NCBI RefSeq assembly: GCF_017873175.1
Contig: NZ_JAGGJW010000002.1
Location: 186,001-250,000 of the forward strand
Origin: Neorhizobium petrolearium
Lineage (GTDB): Bacteria; Pseudomonadota; Alphaproteobacteria; Rhizobiales; Rhizobiaceae
Direction: 5' to 3'
DNA length: 64,000 nt
Shown here: positions 27,134 to 35,546 of the stretch, piece by piece
How the letters are laid out: every line of letters starts with the position of its first letter
Numbering within the stretch: the first letter of the stretch is position 1
Made by a program: the position numbers and the translations under genes
Notes under the pieces: model-generated
What the model was told of the DNA's origin: nothing
Database searches by the model: none
The model's input: only the letters and a program-made list of their open reading frames with translations

Positions 27134-28246
27134 ATGGCACGTCTGCAACTGAGAAACCTCGAAAAGGACTATGGCTCGTTCCGCGCGGTGCATGGCATCA
27201 ACCTCGATGTCGAGGATGGTGAGTTCATGGTGCTGGTAGGCCCGTCCGGCTGCGCCAAATCGACAACGCTGCGCATGATCGCCGGCCTCGAACGGATTAC
27301 CGGCGGCGAGATCCGCATCGGTGGTGAGCTTGTTAACGACAAAACCCCGGGCGACCGCGGCATTTCCATGGTCTTCCAGAACTATGCTCTCTACCCTCAT
27401 ATGAAGGTGCGCAAGAATCTCTCCTTCAGCATGCGGCTGAAGCGCCGCCCGGCTACCGAGATCGCGGAGGCGACGCAGCACGTCTCAGGCCTTCTGGAGA
27501 TCGACCCGCTCCTCGACCGGCTTCCGAAGCAACTTTCCGGCGGTCAGGCCCAGCGGGTCGCTGTCGGCCGGGCACTCATCAAGAAGCCGCAGGTCTTCCT
27601 GTTCGACGAGCCGCTCTCGAATCTCGACGCAAAGCTGCGCGCCTCGATGCGTGTGCGCATCACCGACCTCCATAAGCGCCTGAAGGCCGAGGGACAGCAG
27701 GCGACCGTCATCTACGTGACCCACGACCAGACGGAAGCCATGACCATGGGCGACCGCATCTGTGTGATGAAGGACGGGCACATCATGCAGGTTGCCGACC
27801 CGGTGACGCTCTACAATCGACCTGCCAATACCTTTGTCGCAGGTTTCATCGGCAGCCCGGAAATGAACTTCCTGGACGGAGAGCTTGAGGGAGAAAGCAG
27901 CTTCCGGACAGCGGATCAGGCGATTGAGCTCGGTGGAGATTTCGCCTCCCGCCTGCCGGGAAATTCGCACCGCGCGGTAACGCTCGGCATCCGGCCTCAG
28001 CATCTGCGCCTTGCCGCCGCTGAAACGCCGGCAACACTCAAAGGCAAGCTCAATCACATCGAGTTCATGGGCCATGAAGTCTACCTCTATGTCGACATCG
28101 GCCCGAAGCGACTGATCGCCGTCGTGCCGTCTGCGGCCTACGACCGCAGCGCATTGCGCGACGATTGGGTCTGGCTGAGCCCGGACCCAAGGGGAGTGCA
28201 TCTGTTCGACCGCCAGACCGGGGAGAATATCAGCCTGGCGGTCTGA
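27134..28246 (+). CDS. sugar ABC transporter ATP-binding protein (MalK/UgpC-type)
   Basis: 370-residue ATPase energising the preceding permeases. Walker A is GPSGCAKST (residues 36-44), with alanine where glycine is most common. The signature is LSGGQAQRVAVGRAL, Walker B is VFLFDEPLSNLD, and the switch histidine is in VTHDQTEAM. The C-terminal 130 residues form the TOBE/OB-fold regulatory domain seen in MalK/UgpC. ATG 27134, 5 bases after the permease stop, is the natural start; the frame extends upstream only inside the previous gene. Confidence 0.94.
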   Translation: MARLQLRNLEKDYGSFRAVHGINLDVEDGEFMVLVGPSGCAKSTTLRMIAGLERITGGEIRIGGELVNDKTPGDRGISMVFQNYALYPHMKVRKNLSFSMRLKRRPATEIAEATQHVSGLLEIDPLLDRLPKQLSGGQAQRVAVGRALIKKPQVFLFDEPLSNLDAKLRASMRVRITDLHKRLKAEGQQATVIYVTHDQTEAMTMGDRICVMKDGHIMQVADPVTLYNRPANTFVAGFIGSPEMNFLDGELEGESSFRTADQAIELGGDFASRLPGNSHRAVTLGIRPQHLRLAAAETPATLKGKLNHIEFMGHEVYLYVDIGPKRLIAVVPSAAYDRSALRDDWVWLSPDPRGVHLFDRQTGENISLAV

Positions 28247-28278
28247 AATTTCACCGTTCCAACTTGGGAGGAGCCAAA

Positions 28279-29535
28279 ATGAGAACCATGATCATCACGG
28301 CGGCACTGTTTGCCGCTACCAGCCTTTCGACAGCATTTGCCGCGGATCTGCGCATGTCCTGGTGGGGTAGCGACGACCGTCATCTTGCAACGCAGGAAGC
28401 CCTGAAGATTTGCGGCGGCAAGTTCGGCCACACGATCGCGCCCGAGTTCACCGGGTGGACAGGGCATCAGGAGAAGGTCGCCACCCAGCTTGCCGGCGGC
28501 ACCGAAGCCGATATCCTGCAGATCAACTGGCCGTGGCTGCCGCTCTTTACCAAGAACGGCACCGGCTTTGCCGATCTCTATCAGTACAAGGACATCATCG
28601 ACCTCAGCCAGTGGACCAAGGCCGACCTCGACAGCGGCGCCGTCAAGGGCAAGCTGAACGGCATTCCGGTCTCCACCACCGGGCGCGTCTTCATGTTCAA
28701 CAAGACGACCTACGACAAGGCCGGCGTCCCGATCCCCAAGACCTGGGATGAACTGATCGCTGCCGCACCGAGGATGAAGGAAAAGCTCGGCAAAGACTAC
28801 TATCCCTTCGAAGGCGCCGCCCTCGACGCCCGGCTGATGGTCATCCTGCGCACCACGCAAAAGACCGGCAAGGACCTGATCGACCCAGCGACGAACCAGG
28901 TCGCCTGGACGGAAGAGGAGCTCACGGAAGGTCTCGAATTCTACCAGACCCTGGTCGACAAAGGCGTCATCGAATCCTGGAAACAGGTTGCCGCCGCCGG
29001 CAATACGCCGCTGCATGAAAACCAGAAATGGGCGAAGGGCCAGATCGCCGGCACCTATCAGTGGGACAGCACCTACGGGAAGATTTCAACCCCCATGGAA
29101 AAGGGGCAGGAACTCGTCCCGGTCAAGCTCCTGACGATCGACGGAGCCAAGACGGACGGTGTGTATCGCAAGCCTTCCATGCTGTTTGCGATCTCCAAGA
29201 ACAGCAAGGATCCGAAGGCGGCAGCGCAGATCGTCAATTGCCTGCTCAACGACCCGGAAGCGGCGAAGGTGATGGGCGCCACTCGCGGCATTCCCTCCAG
29301 CAAGGCAGCCCTCGATATCCTGACCAAGGAAGGCAAGATCAAGCCTGTGCAGTTGGAGGCTTACAAGCAGGTGATGGAACCGACGAGCCCCGGCGTTTCG
29401 CCGCTCAACGAGCATCCGCGGGTCACCGAAGTCTTCGACAGCAATTTCGAAGCCTTCGCTTACGGGCAACAGTCCGCCGAGGACGCCGCGGCCGAAATCA
29501 TCGCCGGCATCAATGAAGCGCTGACGGGGATATGA
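28279..29535 (+). CDS. sugar ABC transporter periplasmic substrate-binding protein
   Basis: 418-residue family 1 extracellular solute-binding protein. A signal peptide (MRTMIITAALFAATSLSTAFA) precedes DLRMSWWGSDDRH. The binding domain shows the usual GWTGHQEKVATQLAGGTEADILQINW opening. Tryptophan-rich patches (WPWLPLF, WKQV, YQWDS) could stack on sugar rings. A strong GGGAGGAG ribosome-binding site precedes ATG 28279. It sits between the ATPase gene and the GH28 gene, so the ligand is probably a pectin-derived oligosaccharide. Confidence 0.93.
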   Translation: MRTMIITAALFAATSLSTAFAADLRMSWWGSDDRHLATQEALKICGGKFGHTIAPEFTGWTGHQEKVATQLAGGTEADILQINWPWLPLFTKNGTGFADLYQYKDIIDLSQWTKADLDSGAVKGKLNGIPVSTTGRVFMFNKTTYDKAGVPIPKTWDELIAAAPRMKEKLGKDYYPFEGAALDARLMVILRTTQKTGKDLIDPATNQVAWTEEELTEGLEFYQTLVDKGVIESWKQVAAAGNTPLHENQKWAKGQIAGTYQWDSTYGKISTPMEKGQELVPVKLLTIDGAKTDGVYRKPSMLFAISKNSKDPKAAAQIVNCLLNDPEAAKVMGATRGIPSSKAALDILTKEGKIKPVQLEAYKQVMEPTSPGVSPLNEHPRVTEVFDSNFEAFAYGQQSAEDAAAEIIAGINEALTGI

Positions 29536-29539
29536 GGAC

Positions 29540-31051
29540 GTGACGGCCACCATCGAACTTCTGACGACCGGATCACGCAGTGCGACCTTCAGCGTCGATG
29601 CCGAAAGGTATTTCTTTGAACGTGACGCTACGTTCGCCTGGGAAGTGCGGGATGCTGATGGTGGCCTTGTAGCCGAGGAGACGACACGCCGTGTCGTCTC
29701 CTCGGTCAATGGGCTAGAGCCGGGCAGCCTTTATTCTCTCCAGATAGGCGATGCCCGTCTTGAGTTCACAACGCGAAACGAAACCGCTTTAATTGACATC
29801 CGCGATTTCGGCGCGTCGACCGGATCATCGGACAATGCCGAAGCGATTCAGAGCGCCATTGCCGCTCTTCCGATCGGAGGAACGCTCAAGATACCTCAAG
29901 GCCGCTGGTTAAGCGGTCCGGTCTTCCTCAAGAGCAGCATGACACTGCTGATTGAAGAGGGAGCGGAATTGGCGGCGACCTCCGAAAGGGAAAGCTTTCC
30001 AATCCTACCCGCGCGCCATCCCGATGGCCGTGTACTCGGCACCTGGGAGGGCGTGGCGGAAGCCTGTTATGCAGGCCTCATCAACGCAATCGACTGCCGG
30101 AACCTTTCGATCACCGGCGCCGGTATCATCGATGGCGGTGGCGATCGCGGAGACTGGTGGTCCTGGCCCAAGGAGACGCGCCAGGGCGCCCGCCGGGCAC
30201 GGACCATCTTCCTCTCCGGATGTGAGGACGTGACACTTTCCGGCCTTACCATCCGCAACTCGCCCTCGTGGACGATTCACCCGGTCCTCTGCAGGCGAGT
30301 GCTGGCTGTCGGCCTGAAAATCTACAATTATCCGGATTCGCCGAATACGGACGGTTTCAACCCCGAAAGCTGTGCTGACGTCCGTCTCGTCGGGCTGCAC
30401 ATCTCGGTTGGAGACGACTGCATAGCCATAAAGGCCGGCAAACGCAGCCCGCGCGGCGGGCCGGACCGGCCCACGGAACGCGTAAGTATCTCCAACTGCT
30501 TCATGGAACGCGGCCATGGCGCCGTCGTCATCGGCAGCGAGATGAGCGCCGGTGTCCGGGACATCAGCATCCGGAATTGCCACTTCAGGGGCACGGACCG
30601 CGGCTTGCGCATCAAGACCCGGAGAGGGCGCGGCGGCATGGTTTCGGACATCAGGATAGCGGACAGCCTTATGGAGGAGGTCGCGACACCGGTAGCCGTC
30701 AACTCCTTCTATTTCTGCGATGCCGATGGCCGGTCGGACTACGTTCAGTCCCGAGCACCGCTACCGGTATCCATCGAGACGCCGAATATCAGATCAATTT
30801 CGATCGAAAATGTTACCGTCTCCGGCGCCCGCACGGCGGCAGCCGTCTTTTACGGCCTGCCGGAAGCGGCAATCCGCGACATCACCTTTGAGAATTATTC
30901 GGTTTCCTTCGCGCCCGAGGCGGAGGCAGAGGTGCCGGAGATGGCCTGCCGTCTCCCGCCTCTCCGCCACGCCGGAATCATTGCTGAAAACGCCACGTTC
31001 AGCCGCATTGTCCGGCTCTCCCCTCCTTCCATTCATCCAGCACAAGACTGA
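29540..31051 (+). CDS. GH28 polygalacturonase-family glycoside hydrolase, no signal peptide
   Basis: 503 residues. A short N-terminal beta domain (about 1-80) precedes the right-handed beta-helix of glycoside hydrolase family 28. The four GH28 signatures are present: N269-T-D-G272, G291-D-D-C294, G325-H-G327 and R357-I-K-T360. Catalytic aspartates are therefore expected at 271, 292 and 293. There is no signal peptide, so it probably acts in the cytoplasm on imported oligogalacturonides or rhamnogalacturonan pieces, as an exo-acting enzyme. The start is GTG 29540, overlapping the end of the previous coding region's leader by 4 bases and preceded by GAGGA. The next gene starts 6 bases after its stop. 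Confidence 0.9.
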   Translation: MTATIELLTTGSRSATFSVDAERYFFERDATFAWEVRDADGGLVAEETTRRVVSSVNGLEPGSLYSLQIGDARLEFTTRNETALIDIRDFGASTGSSDNAEAIQSAIAALPIGGTLKIPQGRWLSGPVFLKSSMTLLIEEGAELAATSERESFPILPARHPDGRVLGTWEGVAEACYAGLINAIDCRNLSITGAGIIDGGGDRGDWWSWPKETRQGARRARTIFLSGCEDVTLSGLTIRNSPSWTIHPVLCRRVLAVGLKIYNYPDSPNTDGFNPESCADVRLVGLHISVGDDCIAIKAGKRSPRGGPDRPTERVSISNCFMERGHGAVVIGSEMSAGVRDISIRNCHFRGTDRGLRIKTRRGRGGMVSDIRIADSLMEEVATPVAVNSFYFCDADGRSDYVQSRAPLPVSIETPNIRSISIENVTVSGARTAAAVFYGLPEAAIRDITFENYSVSFAPEAEAEVPEMACRLPPLRHAGIIAENATFSRIVRLSPPSIHPAQD

Positions 31052-31057
31052 AATCCG

Positions 31058-32212
31058 ATGCTTCAAGACTACTTCGAAACCTATGTCCGCAACTACAAAT
31101 ATTATAAGGGCGGCGCGTGGTGCTACGAAGACGGGTGCCTCTATCGCGGCCTGATTACGCTCTATGAAGCGACGGGCGACGACCGCTGGCTCGACCACCT
31201 TATCCGGCTGGTCGGCGGTCAGATCGACGCCTCAGGTCGGCTGGCCGGTTATGAGATCGAGGAATTCAACATCGACAATATCCTGGCCGGCCGCGCCCTC
31301 GTCTTCCTTTACCGGCAAACCGACGAGACTGCCTGGCTTGATGCCGCCACTGCACTCGCACGGCAACTTGAAACGCATCCGCGCACCGAAAGCGACGTCT
31401 ATTGGCATAAGCTTCGCTACCCCCACCAGATCTGGCTGGACGGCCTCTACATGGCTCTGCCGTTCAAGGTGGAATATGCCCGCGCTACCTCCCGGCCCGA
31501 CATGGTAGATGAGACGCTTCGGCAATTCCTGACCGCGCTCGACCTGACTTACGACCAGGCGACCGGCCTTTACCGGCATGGCTACGACGAATCTCGGCAG
31601 CAATCCTGGGCGGATGCGGAAAGCGGCCTCTCGCCTGCCCACTGGGGAAGATCGATCGGTTGGCTCGCCATGGCCTTCGTCGACATTATCGAGAGCCTGC
31701 CGTTCGGCCCAGCTCGACAGGAACTTGCCGATCGCGCGTCGGCGCTCGCATCCCGATTGTTGACTCTTCGAACGCCGGACCACCGCTGGCTGCAGGTCAT
31801 CGACCGCCCCGACCAGGCCCGGAATTACCCGGAAAGTTCGGCGACGGCGATGTTTTCCTATTTCCTCCAGAAGCTTGCGCGCCTCACCGAATCGGCCTAT
31901 GCGTACGCCGGCCGGACTGCTCTCCAATCGCTCGTCGAACACGAACTGCGGCCGGCTCCGGATGGCATGATCAAGCTTCACAATGTCTGTTGCGTAGCGG
32001 GTCTTGGCGGTTTTAACGGCCGGTACCGGGACGGCACGGTGGAATATTATCTTTCGGAGGAAATCCGCCCGGATGACATCAAGGGCGTCGGGCCCCTGAT
32101 GATGGCCTATGCCGAAACAAAGCGAGATACCCAATCCAAACACACCATCGGGAAGGAAGATGGGGGTAAGGGTAAGGGTAAGGTTGAGCTCAGCACAACC
32201 GCGGAACGCTGA
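31058..32212 (+). CDS. GH105 unsaturated rhamnogalacturonyl/glucuronyl hydrolase
   Basis: 384 residues of an (alpha/alpha)6-barrel hydrolase of family 105 (YteR-like), removing the unsaturated uronic acid from the non-reducing end of lyase-generated pectin fragments. The WLDGLYMALPF motif places the likely catalytic Asp at 128; a second conserved patch is HWGRSIGWLAMAFVD. It lacks a signal peptide, as usual for this family. The C-terminal tail of about 25 residues is low-complexity (GGKGKGK) and encoded by a GGGTAA hexamer repeat; it looks acquired rather than part of the fold. Last gene of the pectin operon. Confidence 0.88.
   Translation: MLQDYFETYVRNYKYYKGGAWCYEDGCLYRGLITLYEATGDDRWLDHLIRLVGGQIDASGRLAGYEIEEFNIDNILAGRALVFLYRQTDETAWLDAATALARQLETHPRTESDVYWHKLRYPHQIWLDGLYMALPFKVEYARATSRPDMVDETLRQFLTALDLTYDQATGLYRHGYDESRQQSWADAESGLSPAHWGRSIGWLAMAFVDIIESLPFGPARQELADRASALASRLLTLRTPDHRWLQVIDRPDQARNYPESSATAMFSYFLQKLARLTESAYAYAGRTALQSLVEHELRPAPDGMIKLHNVCCVAGLGGFNGRYRDGTVEYYLSEEIRPDDIKGVGPLMMAYAETKRDTQSKHTIGKEDGGKGKGKVELSTTAER
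32164..32184 (+). repeat. GGGTAA hexamer repeat within the GH105 3' end
   Basis: Three exact GGGTAA units (32164-32181) plus a partial one, encoding the GKGKGK tail. The GGGTAAGGGT unit also appears, inverted, beside the palindromic element at 41085-41128, suggesting origin from the same dispersed rhizobial repeat family. Confidence 0.6.
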
Positions 32213-32259
32213 GCGATCTGGCCGCCTTCTGGTCAGGCGGCCAAGGCATGACGATGCCT
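32188..32259. terminator. three consecutive hairpins at the end of the pectin operon
   Basis: GCTCAGC/GCTGAGC (32188-32194 with 32208-32214, spanning the GH105 stop), TGGCCGCC/GGCGGCCA (32219-32226 with 32236-32243) and AGGCAT/ATGCCT (32244-32249 with 32254-32259). No T-run follows. They probably end or protect the operon mRNA, and could slow polymerase for factor-dependent termination. Confidence 0.45.
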
Positions 32260-32327
32260 GGTACGAGAGATCCGTTCAGCGAGTAGGGGAACAGGCGCGA
32301 TGCAGGCAACCGATCCCCCGCCCTGGC

Positions 32328-32630
32328 TTACGAAGCCGCGATCCTGCCGTTACCTGATGGAGCAAACGCAATGCCGCCGACCATGACTGCGGGCATGCCG
32401 GCCTCCAGGCAGGCGGCGATGAATGCCTCGCGGGCGACCTCGGTCGGAAGCATCCTGTTCAAAGCTGCCCGGCACCTTCGCACGGCGCGCTGATAGCGCT
32501 CCCCGCGTTTCAAAGGCCATTCATTTTCCAGAAAATCCAGAGCGTCATAGACGCTTCCAAAACTGCGCTCCAAGCCCGATTGCAGGCGGATCGTAACAGG
32601 CGCACGGAATGGCATATCCGGGATGTACAT
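32328..32630 (-). CDS. DUF982-type small protein
   Basis: 100-residue protein resembling the DUF982 family, which is abundant in rhizobia and of unknown function. Recognisable features are the central SVYDALDFLENEWPLKRGERYQRAVRRCRAAL and the alanine-rich helix that follows. It has a strong AAAGGAGGA ribosome-binding site 4-5 bases before its ATG. It stands alone between the pectin operon and a small basic protein gene. It has no membrane or signal segment. Confidence 0.75.
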   Translation of the reverse strand: MYIPDMPFRAPVTIRLQSGLERSFGSVYDALDFLENEWPLKRGERYQRAVRRCRAALNRMLPTEVAREAFIAACLEAGMPAVMVGGIAFAPSGNGRIAAS

Positions 32631-32754
32631 GATTTCCTCCTTTCGCTGTCAAACCGGATAAAGAAGCGAAATCAATCTGGTGAGTAGCATTTGGTTTTTC
32701 AAGAAGTAACGTCCGCACCAGCGTCCTGGTGCCGACCGCACTAGTGGTCCTCAC

Positions 32755-32967
32755 TCATCCCCGCGGATCATGGTTCGGGTCCCGGTCGTTGGAGGCCCCC
32801 TTGCCCTTCCTTCTTGGCGGGTTGCGATGTGCCGTGGCATCCTCGGACCCGGTAACGACCGTTGGCTTGGCGCTATGAACGCCGCTGCTTTTCCTGTCGG
32901 CTTGCGACTTGGCGAACTGGCCTTTTGCGTCGGTTTCGGGACTGCGGGGCGATTGGCTTTCCTTCAT
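32755..32967 (-). CDS. small hydrophilic protein, unknown function
   Basis: 70 residues, highly polar and basic (rich in S, K, R, P), with no hydrophobic core, so probably intrinsically disordered. ATG 32967 has GGGAGA five bases upstream; an in-frame upstream start at 33018 would add a proline/arginine-rich leader and lacks a comparable site. The composition (SPRSPETDAKGQFAKSQADRKSSG) recalls small disordered hydrophilic proteins common in Rhizobiaceae, but no family is recognised. Confidence 0.5.
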   Translation of the reverse strand: MKESQSPRSPETDAKGQFAKSQADRKSSGVHSAKPTVVTGSEDATAHRNPPRRKGKGASNDRDPNHDPRG

Positions 32968-33061
32968 CTCAGTCTCCCTTGGTCTTACCGGCCTCCTCCT
33001 TTGAGGAATAACCAGCATTGAGGCGGTGGGTTCCGCTAGGAAAGAAATCTCCAGGCGCGGT

Positions 33062-35182
33062 TCAGGCCGCGTGTGAGATGAATCTTTTTTCGATTTCGAC
33101 CGCCGCCATGGGCTTGCCTACCAAATAGCCCTGGAGCTGGTCGCATCCGGAAAGCTTGAGAACTTTGGCCTGTGCTGGCGTTTCGACGCCCTCAGCCGTC
33201 ACGGGAATGTTGAGCGCATTGGCAAGAGAGATGGTTGCGGCCAATATCCGCGCTCCCCGCTCGCTGTCGATTGCCGTCACCAGTGATCGATCTATCTTCA
33301 TGCGGTCGAAACCGAACTCTCGCAACGCTCCGATGCTCGCATAACCGCAACCGAAATCGTCAAGGGCGAACTTGACGCCGATCGCTTTCAGGCTGGCAAT
33401 CGAACGCTTGGCCTGTTCAGGATTCGACATCAGAACACCTTCGGTGATTTCAAGCGTCAGCCGATCGGGATCGAAAGATTTCGCCTTTAAAACGGCTGCG
33501 ACATCTGCCGCAAAGTTCGGATTCTTGAGCTGGATCGGCGAGACATTGACGGAAACGGCGATATCGTCCCATCGCCGAACGTTGTCGATAGCCGCCGACA
33601 GTACATGCAGGCCAAGTTCATCGATCAGACCGGCGCGTTCGGCGATTGGAATGAAGACTTCCGGGCTGATCGGGCCGGCTTCGGTTGTCCACCGAGCCAA
33701 GGCTTCGACCCCCTTCAGCTCTCCAGTCTCCGCATCTACCAATGGCTGATAGGCTGGCTGAATGCTTGCAGATGCGATCGCCGAACGGAGACTATCCTCC
33801 AGTCTCGTGCGATACTCCCGCTCAAGGTCGAGGTCGCCGTGATATTCGACAGCCTGACCCCGGCCGTTTTCTTTGGCCCGATACAAGGCCATGTCGGCGC
33901 GTCGGACAAATTCGAGAGGGTCATTGATAGTTGCATCGGTGGAAACAAGACCGATGCTTACCCCGATCTCTATTGTCCTTCCACCGATAGTGAACGGGGT
34001 CGCCAATGCGCGCAGGATCGTTTCCGAAAGCTTATCGACGGCTCCCTTCGCTACGGCAATGGCGAATTCATCGCCACCGAGACGCGCGAACAATGCATCA
34101 TCAGGCAGAAGCGCCTCGATCCTCGCGGCGACGAGCTTGATTAATGCGTCACCGACGGCATGTCCCCAGGCATCATTAACCTCTTTAAACCCGTCGAGAT
34201 CGAGAAAATGAAGGTCCATCTCAACCTTTCGAACCAGCCGCTCGTCCAGCCTTTCCAGAAATCCTGCTCGATTTAAGAGGGAGCTCAATGGATCATGAAT
34301 TGCCCTCTGATGGGCCTGTTGCGCCGATCGCTTGAAGTTGCGGGCAGAAAGGGCACCGGTCACGACAATGGCAACGAAGAAGCCGGTCAGAAGCAACGCG
34401 GCCGCAAGCAAATAGCCCCGTACTTCCTGATAGATCTTTGAACCTGGATCCCGGCTTGGCCATTCGAGATAGGAAATGGCTCTGCCGTCGATGCCCGGAA
34501 GCGGCGTGCTCAAACGGTCGGCATTGGGAAAACTAACAAGTCTCAAGTCGCCAAGGTCAGATGTTTGGTCCAGTTGTGCAACTGCCTCAGGTGTCAGCAT
34601 CTTGGCGAGGAAGAGCGTGCTGAACTTCGGAGGGATATCGGCAGTCGCCGTATAAGGCTGAATAGCACCGGCTCCGACAAGCATGGTGCCGTCAGGTGTT
34701 GCCACGAAACCTGCAACCGTATTCTGGCCCGCCTTGTTCGCTTTTTTGGAAAACTCAAAAAGCGTTGCGCCGAAATAGCGGATCGGATCGAATTCCTGCC
34801 CTTTCTTGTAGGAGATCAAGACCTCCCGCTCTGCCGTTAGCACGATGGCAATGTCATAGAGCGGGTAGTCTTCCGTCGTCGTGCCCCAGTTCTCGATAGC
34901 CCAATCCTTTGCATCCTCCGACGCGATCGCGCTATAGGCATCGTCCCAGACAGCATTGTCCCTGACCGTTGCGCTGAGATTGTTCTGAAAGGCCCGCACA
35001 GCGGCGCCAGCGGCATTGAGTGCGCGGGCATCATCGATCGCCGTTGCCGCTCCCGTCATGTCTTTGACCGCCAAAGCCACCAACACCGCCAGGATGGTAC
35101 CAACGACGATGAAGAACGCTGTCACAGCGGCTATAACAAGAAGGGTGGAATGGGAGGATCGGGCGCGTAGGCTTTTCTGCAT
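33062..35182 (-). CDS. membrane-bound GGDEF-EAL cyclic-di-GMP enzyme with periplasmic CHASE4-like sensor
   Basis: 706 residues. An N-terminal helix (about 13-40) precedes a periplasmic domain of about 210 residues with the CHASE4-like NLSATVRDNAVWDDAYSAI. A second helix (about 250-275) follows, then GGDEF and EAL domains. The cyclase site is intact (RLGGDEFAIA), and so are the phosphodiesterase hallmarks (VEALARW, DDFGCGYAS, AEGVET). It may therefore make or degrade c-di-GMP; the net direction cannot be told. c-di-GMP commonly governs EPS and motility in rhizobia, which fits the exo genes on the same window, though they are not adjacent. Confidence 0.92.
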   Translation of the reverse strand: MQKSLRARSSHSTLLVIAAVTAFFIVVGTILAVLVALAVKDMTGAATAIDDARALNAAGAAVRAFQNNLSATVRDNAVWDDAYSAIASEDAKDWAIENWGTTTEDYPLYDIAIVLTAEREVLISYKKGQEFDPIRYFGATLFEFSKKANKAGQNTVAGFVATPDGTMLVGAGAIQPYTATADIPPKFSTLFLAKMLTPEAVAQLDQTSDLGDLRLVSFPNADRLSTPLPGIDGRAISYLEWPSRDPGSKIYQEVRGYLLAAALLLTGFFVAIVVTGALSARNFKRSAQQAHQRAIHDPLSSLLNRAGFLERLDERLVRKVEMDLHFLDLDGFKEVNDAWGHAVGDALIKLVAARIEALLPDDALFARLGGDEFAIAVAKGAVDKLSETILRALATPFTIGGRTIEIGVSIGLVSTDATINDPLEFVRRADMALYRAKENGRGQAVEYHGDLDLEREYRTRLEDSLRSAIASASIQPAYQPLVDAETGELKGVEALARWTTEAGPISPEVFIPIAERAGLIDELGLHVLSAAIDNVRRWDDIAVSVNVSPIQLKNPNFAADVAAVLKAKSFDPDRLTLEITEGVLMSNPEQAKRSIASLKAIGVKFALDDFGCGYASIGALREFGFDRMKIDRSLVTAIDSERGARILAATISLANALNIPVTAEGVETPAQAKVLKLSGCDQLQGYLVGKPMAAVEIEKRFISHAA

Positions 35183-35429
35183 TTATAGGACCGGCATCTG
35201 TATAAACAGCAGGTTATTCCTGCAAGCCGAAACATTAGGATTTGATAATCAAGGAACAATTAATCCGATGGTTATCGACGCACGTTTTGAGCGGCCGCAT
35301 TACGGGCGCGCCCCTGTTTCTTAGAGAAATACCGGAAACATGGTAATCAAATTCGAATTTGGAACTGATACCTTTTAAGGAACGACACACCTAAACCTTC
35401 AGCCGGCGTGTCAGAACCAAGTTCGCCTT

Positions 35430-35537
35430 TCACTGACGCATTTTGTTACGGCGAATGATCGCATCCACACTGTTGGATACATAGCTCTTCGCCTCCTCGC
35501 GCGTCCAGGGAGGTTGCTCTGCAAGGCATAGTCTCAT
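35430..35537 (-). CDS. possible 35-residue small protein downstream of rhaI
   Basis: An unannotated-size frame: ATG 35537 to TGA 35430, 9 bases after the rhaI stop on the same strand. The product is hydrophilic, with the central part reading PPWTREEAKSYVSNSVDAII, rhizobial-like codon choice and amphipathic helix character. No clear ribosome-binding site is visible, and translation would depend on coupling to rhaI. It could be a genuine small protein or the tail of a decayed gene. Confidence 0.35.
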   Translation of the reverse strand: MRLCLAEQPPWTREEAKSYVSNSVDAIIRRNKMRQ

Positions 35538-35546
35538 CCTGGACTT

